Assembly (NCBI GenBank): GCA_946800325.1
Contig: OX326959.1
Location: 22,807,742-22,871,741 of the forward strand
Direction of reading: 5' to 3'
From: Luzula sylvatica
Taxonomy: Eukaryota > Streptophyta > Magnoliopsida > Poales > Juncaceae
Length of the DNA: 64,000 nt
The notes under the pieces were generated by a model that was not told the DNA's origin, searched no databases, and saw only the letters and a list, made by a program, of their open reading frames with translations. This document shows positions 36,418-48,089 of the stretch, piece by piece. Numbering within the stretch: position 1 is the first letter of the stretch; each line of letters starts with the position of its first letter. The translations under genes were made by a program, and so were the position numbers.

Positions 36418-36907
36418 TGAAGGAAATACAGTTTCGGATCAACCGTAAAAGTGTACACAGGGATAAACGAACATACGCGTTCGTAGGCATAAGAAACATT
36501 TTGGTAAAACTGGCATAACTTTCAGTGGGAAACTCCAATTTGAATGGTTCAAATTGGGTTAGATATATAATGAGATTATCTAGAACTTTCATGTAGAAAT
36601 ATTTTTCATTTGAACGACGTATCAGTGTCGTTTTAATGGAATACCGAAAGGGTGCGACCGTTTGACATACAGTTAGTAAAACGTCCGTAACTTTCGCATC
36701 CGAACTCTAATTGGGCCAGACTAAATTGGGTTGGAAAGATAATAAGATTATCTACAATTTTCTTCATGTTCAAAGTCAGTTGGGACGATTTAATATTTTT
36801 GTTTCAACAGAATACTGAAAGGGTGTCTGCAGTTTTCTGTGTGAAATGGTGTATATTGGATATACATGCATTTTGGCCCATCCTTATCCTATATGATATA
36901 AATATGA

Positions 36908-36953
<46 letters not shown>

Positions 36954-37480
36954 GATCAGATCATTCAGACCAATCTATGGTATTATTCAGAATAATCCAG
37001 AAATATAAAGAGACATCTTTCAAGAGAGTGAAAGATTGTGAAGAGAGAAAGACCGAGAAAAAAAAAATTTCTCGGTGTAGAGAATCGATCTAATCAAGCA
37101 AGTTCGCCGGTGCTTCGTCTAGGCAGTTGCACCCGCGACCGACAAACTCCGACTCACGGTGGATACAAGTAGAGGAGCGACACTTGTGGCTCTCCGATTG
37201 TGATCAAACCAAAGGAGCAAAACTGTGGACTGTGGAAGAGTGGACGTGGGACGCACGAGAGACGACCGGAGGCGTGTCAAGACGGTGCGAGACGTGTGGT
37301 ATGGGACGCACGGGCTAGTCACCAACGTGACACCAGAAAAGAAAAGGATGCGAGCGATCAACCCGTCGTGCGTGATCAATTTCACGCTGGTAATCGTCTA
37401 TCCTTCTATTGCATCGTACCCTCGAAGTCATGACGTGATCTTCCGCTGCGGGGGCCCGGGATCAGGGTGAATTCCCAACA
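36418..37480 (+). mobile_element. Solo LTR of the copia family, 1063 bp
   Basis: Starts TGAAGGAAATACAG and ends TTCCCAACA, with CATCT on both sides (36413-36417 and 37481-37485), so it is an intact solo LTR left by LTR-LTR recombination. A (CT)n run lies at 36913-36953. It carries the 9 bp missing from the left LTR at 13225, so that gap is a deletion there. Confidence 0.9.
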
Positions 37481-37560
37481 CATCTACCCTCATATGTACA
37501 ATCTACTAGTTGATCTGTAACTTTATTTCCTTCAGTCTCCCACTCAGTTCAAGATCCAAC
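37481..37560 (-). repeat. Remnant LTR start and purine tract, minus strand
   Basis: TTTCCTTCAGTCTCCCACT is the reverse complement of the junction between purine tract and LTR in the element at 20697. A minus-strand member of the same family was therefore the target of the solo LTR. Its other part may continue left of 36412, where TGTTGGGTATCGG (36328) looks like an LTR end. Confidence 0.5.
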
Positions 37561-37589
37561 TAAAGAAAGTACTAGCGTACATCTCATGA

Positions 37590-38031
37590 CTGGCATGTAA
37601 TGTCCGTTATAACTGACATGCTCCTGTAACTGACATGCTCCCAACACAATGAGCAATGTAACGGTGTGACTTCCGTTACAACTATTGGTGGATGTCCGTT
37701 ACAACTTACATGAGGTCCGTTATAACCGACATGCTCCTGAAAGTCTGTTTTATTATTTCATCATTTTGATAGATTTCGAATATATTTCTTTGACTAATTT
37801 TCAGCTTAATAATCCATAAACAAGTTTAGGGATTCCTATAAGTTATTTTGGTGATTTATGTGATATCTCAACTTGCGGAATCTTCGATCTCTTGATTTCT
37901 TGATTCTTCGATGTCTTGATTCTTGTGTATCTTCGTGATTCTTCGACGTCTTGACCATTCGTGTCTTCATGATTTTTGAATGGTGTTTTTGAGATAATCA
38001 AACAATCGAAAATTTGAATCAACACTCCCGT
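37590..38031 (-). repeat. Truncated LTR of the second family, minus strand
   Basis: Homologous to the U3 half of the LTRs at 48800-49764 and 60142-61642. All three end (plus-strand reading) with GAGATAATCAAAC...TTTGA-TCAACA or a close variant. It contains at least four GTCCGTTAYAAC half-palindromes at 37600-37730. The other half of the LTR is missing. Confidence 0.75.
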
Positions 38032-38089
38032 CATTGCTCATTGTGTAGCTGCATCTAAAATACCCAACTCTCTCCCCCCCCCCCCACCC

Positions 38090-38770
38090 CGCGTTTAGTT
38101 TCATCGAAATGTACATGTATGGATTCACACACTTTTCGAGAGTACTCTATGTAAACCCGATATACCTTACCGGTGCTTGAGTAACCAACAAAGATCCCCT
38201 CCTTTAACTTTCGATCAAGTTTGTCTATTTTACTTGATTCAACTAAAATAAAACATTTGCACCTGAAAACTCTCATGTAGGAAATATTGGGCATTTCCCC
38301 ATAGCATACCTCATACGAAGTCTTTTTGATAATTGGTCGTAGGTTGACTCGATTTACTGTACGACAAGTAGTTTGAACTGCCTCATCCCAGAGGGATTTG
38401 GGAGAAGGATGCTCGTTGAGTATGGTACGGGTGAGCTCAATTAATGTCATGTTTGTTCTACGACTTTTTTGTTGTTGTGGTGTGCGTGGAGTCGAGAACT
38501 CTCGTATGTAGTCTTTTCGGGACGAAAAATCATCAAACATAAATATTTCCGAACTCACTGCCATTAGCACTACGAATAGTGATGTCAATCTGATGAATGT
38601 CTCAGATGTTTCACTTTTGTGTTCAAGAAAATAGACCCAAGTAAAGTGTGAATAATCATCAACGATGACAAAGACATACATCTTCCGTGAAAGGCTTGGT
38701 ATGCTCATTGGTCCGCAAAGGTCGATGTGGATTAGCTCGAGGGATCGATGTGTGGGGCCTAGCGGTTTCT
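38090..38770 (-). pseudogene. Copia integrase, minus strand, 5' end cut off
   Basis: The longest frame in the window (minus strand, 38055-38906) contains the integrase core: LELIHIDLCGPMSIPSLSRK, FVIVDDYSHFTWVYFLEHKS, then FSTPRTPQQQ, SLWDEAVQTTCRTVNR and KLKEGIFVGYSSTGK. Part of the catalytic core is altered (the QSDNGGEF block reads SSEIFMFDDF). The frame enters from LTR sequence at 38770, so its N-terminal part is foreign and the zinc-binding region is lost. It is not a functional gene. Confidence 0.85.
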
Positions 38771-38956
38771 GTTGGGTACTGGCACCGCTTCCGAGCCCCG
38801 GACAGCGGAATGATGGGCCCGGTCCGAGCCGATCCCAAGGACCACGTCGGCGACTTCGAGAATACGAATTTATGCGACAACAACTATAACTATTATAGAG
38901 CGTCATACCACGTGAAATTGATCACATAGAAGGATTGACGTGCTTTGTTGTTGCTT
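38770..38956 (-). repeat. LTR end inserted in the integrase, part 1
   Basis: Starting at TGTTGGGTA it is the reverse complement of the 3' end of a copia-family-1-like LTR (CTTCGAGAATACGA, GTGAAATTGATCAC, AAGGATTGACGTGC). It stops at the CACTA element and resumes at 42584. Confidence 0.7.
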
Positions 38957-38993
38957 CACTACAACAGATGGGAGTATTAGCAACGGGAGTATG

Positions 38994-40374
38994 TAGGGAT
39001 GTCAATGGGTCGGGTAAAACCCGAACCCGCGGGTACGCGACCCGAACGGGGCGGGTAATACCGGAAAAAAATACCCGCGGGTCGGGTATTACCCGAAAAT
39101 AGAATACCCGGTTCGGGTTCGGGTCGGGTACGGGCGGAGTACTACCCGCCCCGCGGGTAACCCGAACCCGTATCCGAAAATTACCCGCATATGAAATTAC
39201 AATTTTACCCATGTATTTTTCTTGTGATTTGATCTGGACCGTTCAGAACATACCCCTGGCCCAAATAAAAACCTTCTTAAGTTGCTTTCTGAAACCCTAA
39301 CCCTACACAAATAACCATTGAAAGAAACGGCGCCTCCTCTCTCTTGTTTCCTCACCGTCGTTGGCACCTTCCAACTAAAGAGGACAGTGGACGGTGGCCT
39401 TCTTCTCCTCCTCTCACGAGGAATTCAGAGCCATACCTCCTCCTGGCTCCTACATAGTGTTATTTGTATGTAAGTTCTATTTTTTATGTTCAATTGATTT
39501 GTCGGTCATCCTTTTACTCTTTTTGTGTTATATATGTTGTGTGATCATTGGATATCGGATTGAAATTGGTGCAAAGTTGAATTTTGTATGTGAATATTAT
39601 TAAGCATATGGATTTTGTGTGGGAATGTGGTATCGCTGAGAATATACCTCCTAATTCGTTGCTTCTTTTTTGTGTTTTATGTACCAGATTTTGTATGTTT
39701 CTCTTTTGATGATCCAATTATCCCATATACTAGTAGTAATTAGTAGATTAAGCATGCATCAGATTTTTGTGATGAATATGTATCCCATTTCATATTTATA
39801 TCAGATTTTTCCTGATAAGTGTGTACCATATTTTTGTGATAAATAGCAAAATTTGTATTTTTATTTCATTATAATATATTTGTGATCCTTTAATCATCAT
39901 GATTTATTTGAACTTAGGTATAAATTTTATACCAGATTGGAGCAAGCAACTATGGAGAAGCAAGTGTTCAATTTAATATTTGTAATATTTGAATGGTTTA
40001 AGAGTATTTGTAATATTTGGATGTTATGTATTTGAACTTTTTTGCGTATGTGTTTTTCTTACGAGTAATTGAGATATATATATATTCCTCTCTAGACAAT
40101 TTTTGGAGCAAGCAACTTTTTGCGTATGTATTTGGAGCAAGCAACTTTTTGTGTAATTTTATTAAGATCTTTATTCATCTCTAGACAATTTTTTCAGTCA
40201 TAAAAAAAAGTTCAGAAAAATATTTCGGGTAAACGGGTATACCCGCGGGTTCGGGTTCGGGTATGAAATTTTACCCGCGGGTATTTTGGGTTCGGGTTCG
40301 GGTAATACCCGAAAATTCGGGTTCGGATATGGGGAAGGCTTACCCGAACCCGACCCGCCCCGTTGACATCCCTA
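38994..40374. mobile_element. hAT-like element nested in the CACTA element
   Basis: Terminal inverted repeat TAGGGATGTCAA/TTGACATCCCTA, flanked by GGAGTATG (38986-38993) and GGGGTATG (40375-40382), an 8 bp duplication with one change. Both terminal 200 bp are packed with CGGGTTCGGGT/ACCCGAACCCG repeats. The middle (39240-40200) has a stretch with a CT-rich, leader-like look and no transposase domain. Confidence 0.82.
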
Positions 40375-40837
40375 GGGGTATGCCATCAGCGACGGCCCGT
40401 AGCAAATAAAACAACCTTTCTGCGACGGCCCGTCGCAGAAGAGCATTACCGACGGTTTTATTAGCGACGGCCCGTCGGTGATGTTCAAATTTTTCCGTCG
40501 GCCCGTCGCTAAACTTCGAAACCGTCGCTAATAGTCTGCGACGGCCCGTCGGTGATGCTAGCCCCGTCGATAATACCCTTCCTACGGCCCGTCGGTGAAA
40601 GAATCCCCGTCGCAGAAAGGTTATGCTACATTTTCAAAAAAACCGCCAAATTTTCAAAAATTCTCCGTCGGCCCGTCGTTACGTGAAACCGTCGCTAATG
40701 CTCTTCTCCTACGGCCCGTCGCTAATAGAGCCGTCGCTAATACCCTTCCGACGGCCCGTCGGTGATGTTGTATACACCTTCTTATATACCCCGCTGGCCT
40801 CCTCCTCTCTCTCTTAACCCTAAACCTAAATTCGCCT

Positions 40838-40990
40838 CTTCTCCTCTTCGCCTCCGACGCCCCTCTTCCCCTCTTCACAGCCCCTCTTTCCCTCTTCGCT
40901 CCGACGCCCCTCTTCGCCTCTTCACAACCCCTCCCCTCTTCGCTCCGACGCCCCTCTTCGCCTTCGACGCCCCTCTTCCCCTCCGACGTA
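40838..40990. repeat. GC-rich minisatellite inside the CACTA element
   Basis: Imperfect tandem copies of a unit like GCTCCGACGCCCCTCTTCGC, three to five copies with variable spacing. A second purine-rich one (GGAGCAGGAGCTGGAGCAGG type) lies at 41810-41890. Confidence 0.65.
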
Positions 40991-42583
40991 TATAATTTTA
41001 TCTCATTGTTTTATTATTTCAAGCTTTAGGGTTTCTAAATTTTTTAGAGTTTTAAGTACTCTTAGGGTTTTTAAATCCTGTTACTTTTACAAAAAATCGA
41101 GTTAATTTTTTTAAACTATTTTTTTTAAGTGTATGTAATTCTTTTTTAAACTGTTTTTTTTAAGTTTATGTAATTTTGTTTTAATTTATGTATTAATTCT
41201 GTTTGTTATATAATTATTTATGTGTAGGTTACTTATTTAATTTAGAAATATTATATTTTGTTTGAAATATTTTAAACTGTTTTATATTTTGAATTCATGT
41301 ATATTTGAAATATTTTAAACTGTTTTCTTTAAGTGTATGCAATTCTTATTTAATTATGTTTTATATTTTAAAATATTCATTTCATATTTTATTTGAAATA
41401 TTTTGAATTTATGTGTAGAAAAATCGCAAGCTGGAGGAAGATATGAAGAGCAAGAGGGATGAGGATTTGTGTGTTTCAATGTTAGAGGATTTCAGGAGAC
41501 GTCGACGCCACCATCGGGATTAAGATTTTATTTAGTACGATTGAAGACGATTACTGGTACCGGTGCGATTCCTGCTACTAGGGTTTAGATCTTTGGAGCT
41601 TGGATTGAAGACGAAGATTCAATGGGATGTTCTGGAGCAGGGACAGGGACGATTCTTACTGGTACGGCTTGAATTGTTCTTAATTCTTGTTAATTCTTAA
41701 TTCTTTTTTATATAATTAGATTTATGCCCCTGAAATTAACTAATATATTTAATTAATTTTCTGTGCAGTTTTGATGGTTTGAGTTGTGTCGTTGCGTATA
41801 TGTCGTGCCGGAGCAGGAGCTGGAGCAGGAGATGGATGTGGAGCAGGAGCTGGAGCGAGATGGATGTGGAGCAGGAGCAGGAGATTGTAGTGGAGCCGGG
41901 ACCGGAATTGATGGATTGAGATGGTTTCTGTGTAGGAGATGAATTGAAGGCTAATATGGACTGGTACGGGTCCGATTAGTGGTACAATTTGGATAGTAAA
42001 TGGGACGGCTTGGATTACTTGTTGGAATACCGGTACTCTCCGATTAACGGCGTTGAATTTGTATATTTGTGAGATAATGTGTTTATTGTGATTATGTGTT
42101 TATTGTGAGATTATGTGTTTATGTTTATTTGTGGAATACCGGTACTCTCCGATTATGTGTATATATGTTTATGTTTATTTGTAAATTAATTCAGTTGATA
42201 TGTTAATTATTAATTGATTTGTTAAATATTAATAATGATTAATGTACCTTGTTAATTAATAATTACATAATAACTGAATAAATTAAGTAATATATTATTT
42301 AATTAATATACTTATTACCGACGGGCCGTCGGAAATAACTTAACGTATGAAATATATCATTTAAATAATACAATTAGCGTTGGGCCGGCGGAGATGTCTT
42401 CGGTGACGGGCCATCGGTGAAAGTAGAATCAGCGACGGGCCGTCGGTGAAAGTGCCATCAGCGATTCCACTTTCAGCGACGGTTTTTTAGCGACGGTTGG
42501 CCGTCGGTAAAGGCTTTAGCGACGGTTTTTTAGACTTTTAGCGACGGTTATGACCGTCGTTGATACCCTGGAATGTTGTGCTT

Positions 42584-43290
42584 CTCTTGTTGCTCCGCTG
42601 CTTGGTAACACGTGCGTCCCATGCCCGCACGACTCGACACCGTCGATGAAGTTTCTTCTTGTCGTATACAACTAGAATTGTTCCGATTAAGATCCGACCT
42701 TGCTCTTTTTTCCTCTCTTTGGATCACAATGAAAGATCTCGGTTGAGATCTCCTATCCGTATCCACCGCGAGTTTCGTCTCTCGGTTACGCGCAAATTCT
42801 CCTAACAAATTTGTCGTAATCTTGCTCGATTCGATAAGAAAAATCTTTTTCAAGTCTCCAATGGTTCTCTTTTTTCTTGTTGCACAAATCTATATCTGGC
42901 CAGAATTATTGTGGTAATCTTGCAAAAATCTTTCTCAAGGCTCTAATGAGTAACATCAAAAAAAATTGTCAACTCAGAATTCGGACTACAGTCCGTGAGG
43001 ACGAAGGAAATGATCCGCCGTGACGGACATATCACATTTACTGGAATAGACGTTTACCTATGGTCCGTCAGGACGGATCAACCAGTCCGTCATGACGTTA
43101 TACTCATCGATTGGTTTTCACACTATTGGTGTGGTCCGGCATGACGCACTTTGCAATATATGTTAGTTGCAGTTGATTATATTGACGAATATTGTCTGAG
43201 ATAGGTCATATGGGCCACGACGGGCCATAAGGTTTCCACACTAATACTTAAATATTGTTGGTCACGACAGGCCATATGGGTCATACTACT
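42584..43290 (-). repeat. LTR fragment, part 2, with palindromes
   Basis: Continues the LTR broken by the CACTA element: GCGTCCCATGCCCGCACGA and TATCCGTATCCACCGCGAG match the reversed copia family LTR. From 42985 it has at least six members of the palindrome class (GTCCGTCAGGACGGAT at 43062, GTCCGTCATGACG at 43084). The outer LTR end was not found. Confidence 0.6.
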
Positions 43291-43321
43291 TTTTAGACAT
43301 CCAAAATCTTAGATTACAACC

Positions 43322-43463
43322 TGTGTTGCACGGATACGTCGATACGGCGATACGGCAATGCGTATCGGATACAGCGATACGGCAATTTAACATATGATTT
43401 AGGATACGATACGGATACGACGATACGACTAAATTCGGTTTTTTGGAGTATCCGCGTAACATA
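43322..43463 (+). mobile_element. GGATACG-family MITE, short form
   Basis: TGTGTTGCACGGATAC ... GTATCCGCGTAACATA, with AGATTACAAC flanking on both sides (43311-43320 and 43463-43472). A 9-10 bp duplication fits a Mutator-type mechanism for this family. Confidence 0.7.
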
Positions 43464-43472
43464 GATTACAAC

Positions 43473-44862
43473 ACTTCCGGAAAGCATTAAATTTATACAT
43501 CAATTAATTAATTATGAGTCTTCACTCTTCATGCATTAGTTGGATAAAAATACGCATCTGGAAAACAATTGTAGAAAGTCAAGCCTTCAAAATATTGTCT
43601 GCACTGCCTTATTTGTTTGATCGTCTGTGACAGTTATTGTGTTTTCTTTATACTCATTACTTATTATTATTATTTATTTTATATCAATCACATTACACAC
43701 ACTAGCTTTATGTTCACAGAATATCGATGTCAGATATGTCTAATCCTTCCTTTTTCTCCCTGAGCCTTTCTTTCTTCTCCAAGAACCGAGTTCTCTTTTC
43801 TCCATGAAAATTTGATTCTCTAACAATGAAAACTTTATTTTCTCCGACTATAAATTTCACATTTTTTGTGAGGAGATTTAATGTTGAATGGGGAAAACCT
43901 GAAGTTAAAAAAAATCCAACATGAATAAAGAGTTGAACAAATATGTTATGGGGTCTAGGATTTCGGTGGGCTTTAAACGCCGCTTTCTACGCCAATGTTC
44001 AGGACCGGTCATGTGTATTGCATTTAAAACATTGATTATATAATACACAAAATAAATAAAATATATAAGTTTTTATAAAAGTGTTTTCGAAATATCTAAA
44101 AATTAAGGGGACTATTTAATTTTTTGGAACTAATTTTCTAATTCTCCCGTAAAATTAATGTGATATTTTCTCAACGTTGTATGGGTCCAAGCCTAATAAT
44201 CAAGGACGAAACTGGGAGCTAGCTGGGGCCCAAGCCCCCCAAAAAATTACACCCCAATATACTGTTATGAAAATTACATATAATTTTTATAAAATTATAA
44301 GTTAAAGTTTTGTTAAATTATTTAATCTTGTTTCTCCGATTATTCGGACGCTCTATTCGGACCCCAATATATTGTTAAATTATTTAATCATGAGTTAGAT
44401 AAAACATCATTTTCTTTAACTTTATCAGATTTTAAGGAAATTAGGACCACTTCTGTTCGGTACCGGTGCTAGTTTATCATAACATTATAAACACCAAATA
44501 AAATAAGTTGAAGGATAATTTATAATTTATATTTTGGAGTTTCAAGTAGTTCAAATGGATCACACCTGCAACAGGCATCACACGTTGCCACGATTGCACG
44601 AGTGATAAACCACACATGCGCTTCATGCACCGGCGTGCTTTTGGGACCATTGGCAGGTATCATTGACCATCATCAACTAATCAATAACTCAATAAATGGA
44701 GTGACCAATGGTCCCGTAACTCGAATGATTAGGTAATTTAACATAAGATTTATAGATTGTAGATTCCAGTTTCGTTGGTACCATATAAAAATTGAATAAA
44801 AAAATAAACACGATTCGTGATTTAGAATTTTCCTAAAAGAAAAATTGAGTATGTTTTTCTTC
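43473..44862. other. Intergenic DNA, nothing recognised
   Basis: No gene, RNA or clear repeat that I can support. Confidence 0.5.
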
Positions 44863-44863
44863 A

Positions 44864-45180
44864 AAATTATACTATTTTTCTGAAGAGGCCATTTACTGTG
44901 CCTCTCCATTTCCCCCACTATTCACGATATTCGGGACTAATTGAAATCTCTCAAAATTGTATCCGGTAAATTGTATTAACCGTTAATTGAAATTATTAAT
45001 TATGTTGATGACTAATACAATTGTATTACGTATTAATTACATTTAAATTCAACGTTAATTCAAAGCACAATTAACCGTCAATTGAAATAGAGAGTACGAA
45101 TTGGAGATGGGTATTAATACCATACCCCACTATTCACCATATTGTGAATAGTGGGGAATCTCAGGGGCATAGTATAATTT
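44864..45180. mobile_element. MITE with CCCCACTATTCAC inverted ends
   Basis: The left end (AAATTATACTAT ... CCCCCACTATTCACGATATT) is mirrored at the right (CACCATATTGTGAATAGTGG ... AGTATAATTT). The right side has an extra internal hairpin made of CCCCACTATTCAC and GTGAATAGTGGGG. About 317 bp, non-coding. Confidence 0.6.
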
Positions 45181-45860
45181 CCCTTTTCTTTCTGAATAGG
45201 TAGAAAAAACGTTTTTATTGATTTTGTAAACATAATTTTCTTTTCTGTTGGACCTAGAATTAGAGGCCCTTAAGTACAATTCTGTTAAAAAAAATGTAAT
45301 GAAATTATAAAATTGTGTTTGAAAAAAATATCAATAAAGTAGAAAAAACACACATTCTTTGTAAAAATTACAATGAAATTATAATATTCACATCGTTAAA
45401 TATGTTATGTTTTATATTGTCACGTCATGTCACAATTTAACGTTTCAGTCATCAATTAACAGATGAAAAAAATTCAATTGAACCAAATTAAAAAGTAAGA
45501 ATTCTTGATTGGTCAAATTAAAAAATAAAATTTATTGAACAAATTAAACTATTAGATACTTGATTCCACTTTTGAATGAAAATGAAAGGTAATCAAAGCT
45601 TGCTTTTTTATATTTATTTTTACAAAACTAGAAAATAATCAGGGTTATTTCTACAAAAACAGCCAATAGTTCCATAACCGAGTTGATAGGGTGTGAAGAA
45701 GAAAAAAATCATATGTTGTGAGAGATTGCAAGTTCAAGTCTCATAGGCATTGATGGATGGAGGATCACCGATCCTTTTCCATTTACTCATATTTCTATAA
45801 AACAATATAGTTTGATATGTATAAGAAAAACATTAGATGTCCCCAAACTGTCCTTAGGAG
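45181..45860. other. Intergenic DNA with a possible SINE
   Basis: No gene. ACCGAGTTGATAGG (45677) followed by AGTTCAAGTCTC (45730) resembles the A and B boxes of a tRNA-derived SINE. No cloverleaf or target duplication was found. Confidence 0.3.
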
Positions 45861-45869
45861 ATTTGAATG

Positions 45870-46406
45870 TCAAGCCTTAGGTAATTCGAGCGGCATAGCT
45901 CGAATTAGTTTACCTACAACTCGAGAATTCGTTAGTGTCTCTCCTAGAGCGATGAATTCGTTTTTGATATGCGTCATTCGTGAGTACATATCATCTACGG
46001 ATTCATTCTTGATCATTCGGAAACGATCAAATGATTGTTCGAGTCCCATTAATTTGGTTCTCTTCATCATATCGTTTCCTTCGAATCGATCTAGGAGCGC
46101 TCGCCACATTGAATGAGACGCGGTACATCCATCCACAAGTATGGAAAGTGACCCGACAATATTTGTGAGAATAAAGTTTTGGACATATGTGACGGCGGTC
46201 ACATCGAGATCGGTGCCGCGGCATATTTTTCGTGTGAGGTCGGTTTCGGAGGTACCTACCGTGAAAACCTCGAAAATCTTTTTCCACCACCGATCTCAAT
46301 CTTTGGATAATAAATAAATTTAGCATGCATCTCTTCCAAAGATTCTAATTCTTTACATCTAATTTTTCGGGGTATGTAATTTGGTTCCTATTACCGATTG
46401 AGGCCA
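45870..46406 (-). pseudogene. Copia gag fragment, minus strand
   Basis: Minus strand from MASIGNRNQ (46406) through frameshifts into an open frame ending at 45870. The conserved copia gag (UBN2-type) pattern is clear: MWRALLDRFEGND, KRTKLMGLEQSFDRFRM, ESVDDMYSRMTHIKNEF, ALGETL. It ends at LELPKA followed by a stop, before the zinc knuckle. It lies 50 bp downstream of a primer-binding site and an LTR in the same orientation, so this is the 5' end of a copia element whose rest is gone. Confidence 0.85.
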
Positions 46407-46454
46407 TGGTCGTATACAAGTTTGTCACTTACACAAAGAGACGGTTAGTATTTT

Positions 46455-46467
46455 GCTCTGATACCAA
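46455..46467 (-). promoter_or_regulatory. Primer-binding site, minus strand
   Basis: Reverse complement TTGGTATCAGAGC, one base from the LTR end at 46469. It is the same initiator tRNA-Met site as in the element at 13225. Confidence 0.9.
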
Positions 46468-47296
46468 TTGTTGTTTAATTTAGACCTATAGGGAGGTGAA
46501 TAGGAAGTCCTAAGGTCCAATTTTCGCGGTAATGTAATACAATTACAATTTGGGCGGAAGCGTAAATAAATTAGAGAAAGAAATATAATACCGAAACAAA
46601 TAACACTCGATATTTGTTTACGGAGTTCGGTAGGTGGTTACTTTGTAGGTTTAACTCACCGGCTACTTCCTCAATCGACCGACTCGATTGATTGCAAGTA
46701 CCTACGTATTCGGGGTTGTCTTGCGCATTTTCGGCGTGCGATTGAATACCCAACTCAACTATTACAAGGTTTTGCCTAGATCGATTTACACGAATCTATC
46801 GATCTATGGCGGGCTTTACAAATAGTAACTAGTCTTTTACAAATTGCTACAAACGAACTAGTCGTGATCGGACACGTAAGTTGGGATGATGTGAGGCAAA
46901 TAAGGCACAAATTTAATGCTTAATTTGGGGATTTTAGCCTTGTGAAGAATAATTATATATACTTTATTAATCATATTTGAGATAACATGAATATTTCTTC
47001 ACTAAGTGTGTTTTATTGCTTAATCACAGGAATTAGAAGGAAATTCTGGGAATTTGGAGAGTGTAGTTGTCTCTAACACGTCAAGAGGAGTGAAAACGAT
47101 ATATTACACCGATATATTCGGTACATGAATGAGACGGGAGGCAAACAATTATCATGATAGGAACTTACACAAAAGTCTACACGAAAACCACTCAATCCTT
47201 AGCCTTTATCCTGCCCACCTACCCTTGGTGGGAATTACCTCCTTATCCCCAATCCTCTCCACCAACTCGTGGCCAATAAGAAGACTCCATGAGTGC

Positions 47297-47304
47297 TATA
47301 AATA
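47297..47304 (+). promoter_or_regulatory. TATA box of the nested LTR
   Basis: TATAAATA with CCAAT 20 bp upstream, followed within 50 bp by a long CT tract. Confidence 0.55.
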
Positions 47305-47349
47305 GGACCACAAGGGCCACGAGTTTGGTACGCTCTTTTTTTTTACGCC

Positions 47350-47425
<76 letters not shown>

Positions 47426-48089
47426 TCCCTCTTAAGCAAGTCCAAGAACTTTCAAGAACACGCAAGAATTGCAACTACGAACGATAATTTTCTAAGATCG
47501 ATCACCGAATAGAAGCTCACTTCATTCGGTGAATCGGTTTACACTTCGGCTAAGAAAAAGTTGTGGAATTATGGTGAAACTTATTTCATTCGAACTTTCA
47601 CAAGCAAGGAGTCGAGCTTTCTCGGTGTGATTGGTTGGAAGCTTCTTTTCAATCGACCTTTGCACATCTCGAGCCCACCCAACCGGTACGAAGCTCACTT
47701 CTATTGGCGGGTGGATCGGTACGGAAGGAAATTGTTGGGCGCGTTGACTAGCTCTCTAGCATCTCAAAGCAACAAGGAAGGCACTCAAGACGAGACTCGG
47801 AGCCCTCTTCATCTCTCTAGGTGTTTTCCTTCCTTTCTTGCATTTCTTGTAGCATAAAATTACTTGGATTTGTGTGAATCTCTTTTCTTGTTTGAATCTT
47901 TTGTTGCTTGAACGAATCCTTGTTAGTTGTTTGAATTGTTCTTGTTTGAATCGAAATCCTGTTCACAAATTGCTCTTAATATGATTTTTGTCCATTAATT
48001 ACGGTTTCAACTTAGTTCATTAATTCAATCATTAATCTTTCCTTTCAATACAATCCTTAAGCCAAATAATAAACCAGAATTCCAGTGAA

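Larger units (their letters stand above)
38957..42580. mobile_element. Non-autonomous CACTA (En/Spm-type) element
   Basis: Begins CACTACAACAG. The other end, reversed, reads CACAACATTCCAGGGTATC, aligning with the first end through GTAT and ACGG. CTT flanks both sides (38954-38956 and 42581-42583), a 3 bp duplication. Both subterminal regions (40390-40770 and 42310-42560) are arrays of GCGACGGCCCGTCGCTAA-type repeats, the usual binding sites of this class. A possible terminal exon at 41419-41523 (after TTATGTGTAG; NRKLEEDMKSKRDED...DFRRRRRHHRD, stop) may be captured or a coiled-coil remnant. No transposase core. Without the hAT insert it is about 2.2 kb. Confidence 0.7.

Noticed and set aside
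38055..38906. 283-codon frame taken as a complete host gene
   Set aside because: It is the copia integrase joined to LTR sequence at 38770; both parts recur as retroelement pieces.
40654..40995. Arg/Pro/Ser-rich frames on both strands
   Set aside because: They come from the GC-rich minisatellite and subterminal repeats of the CACTA element.
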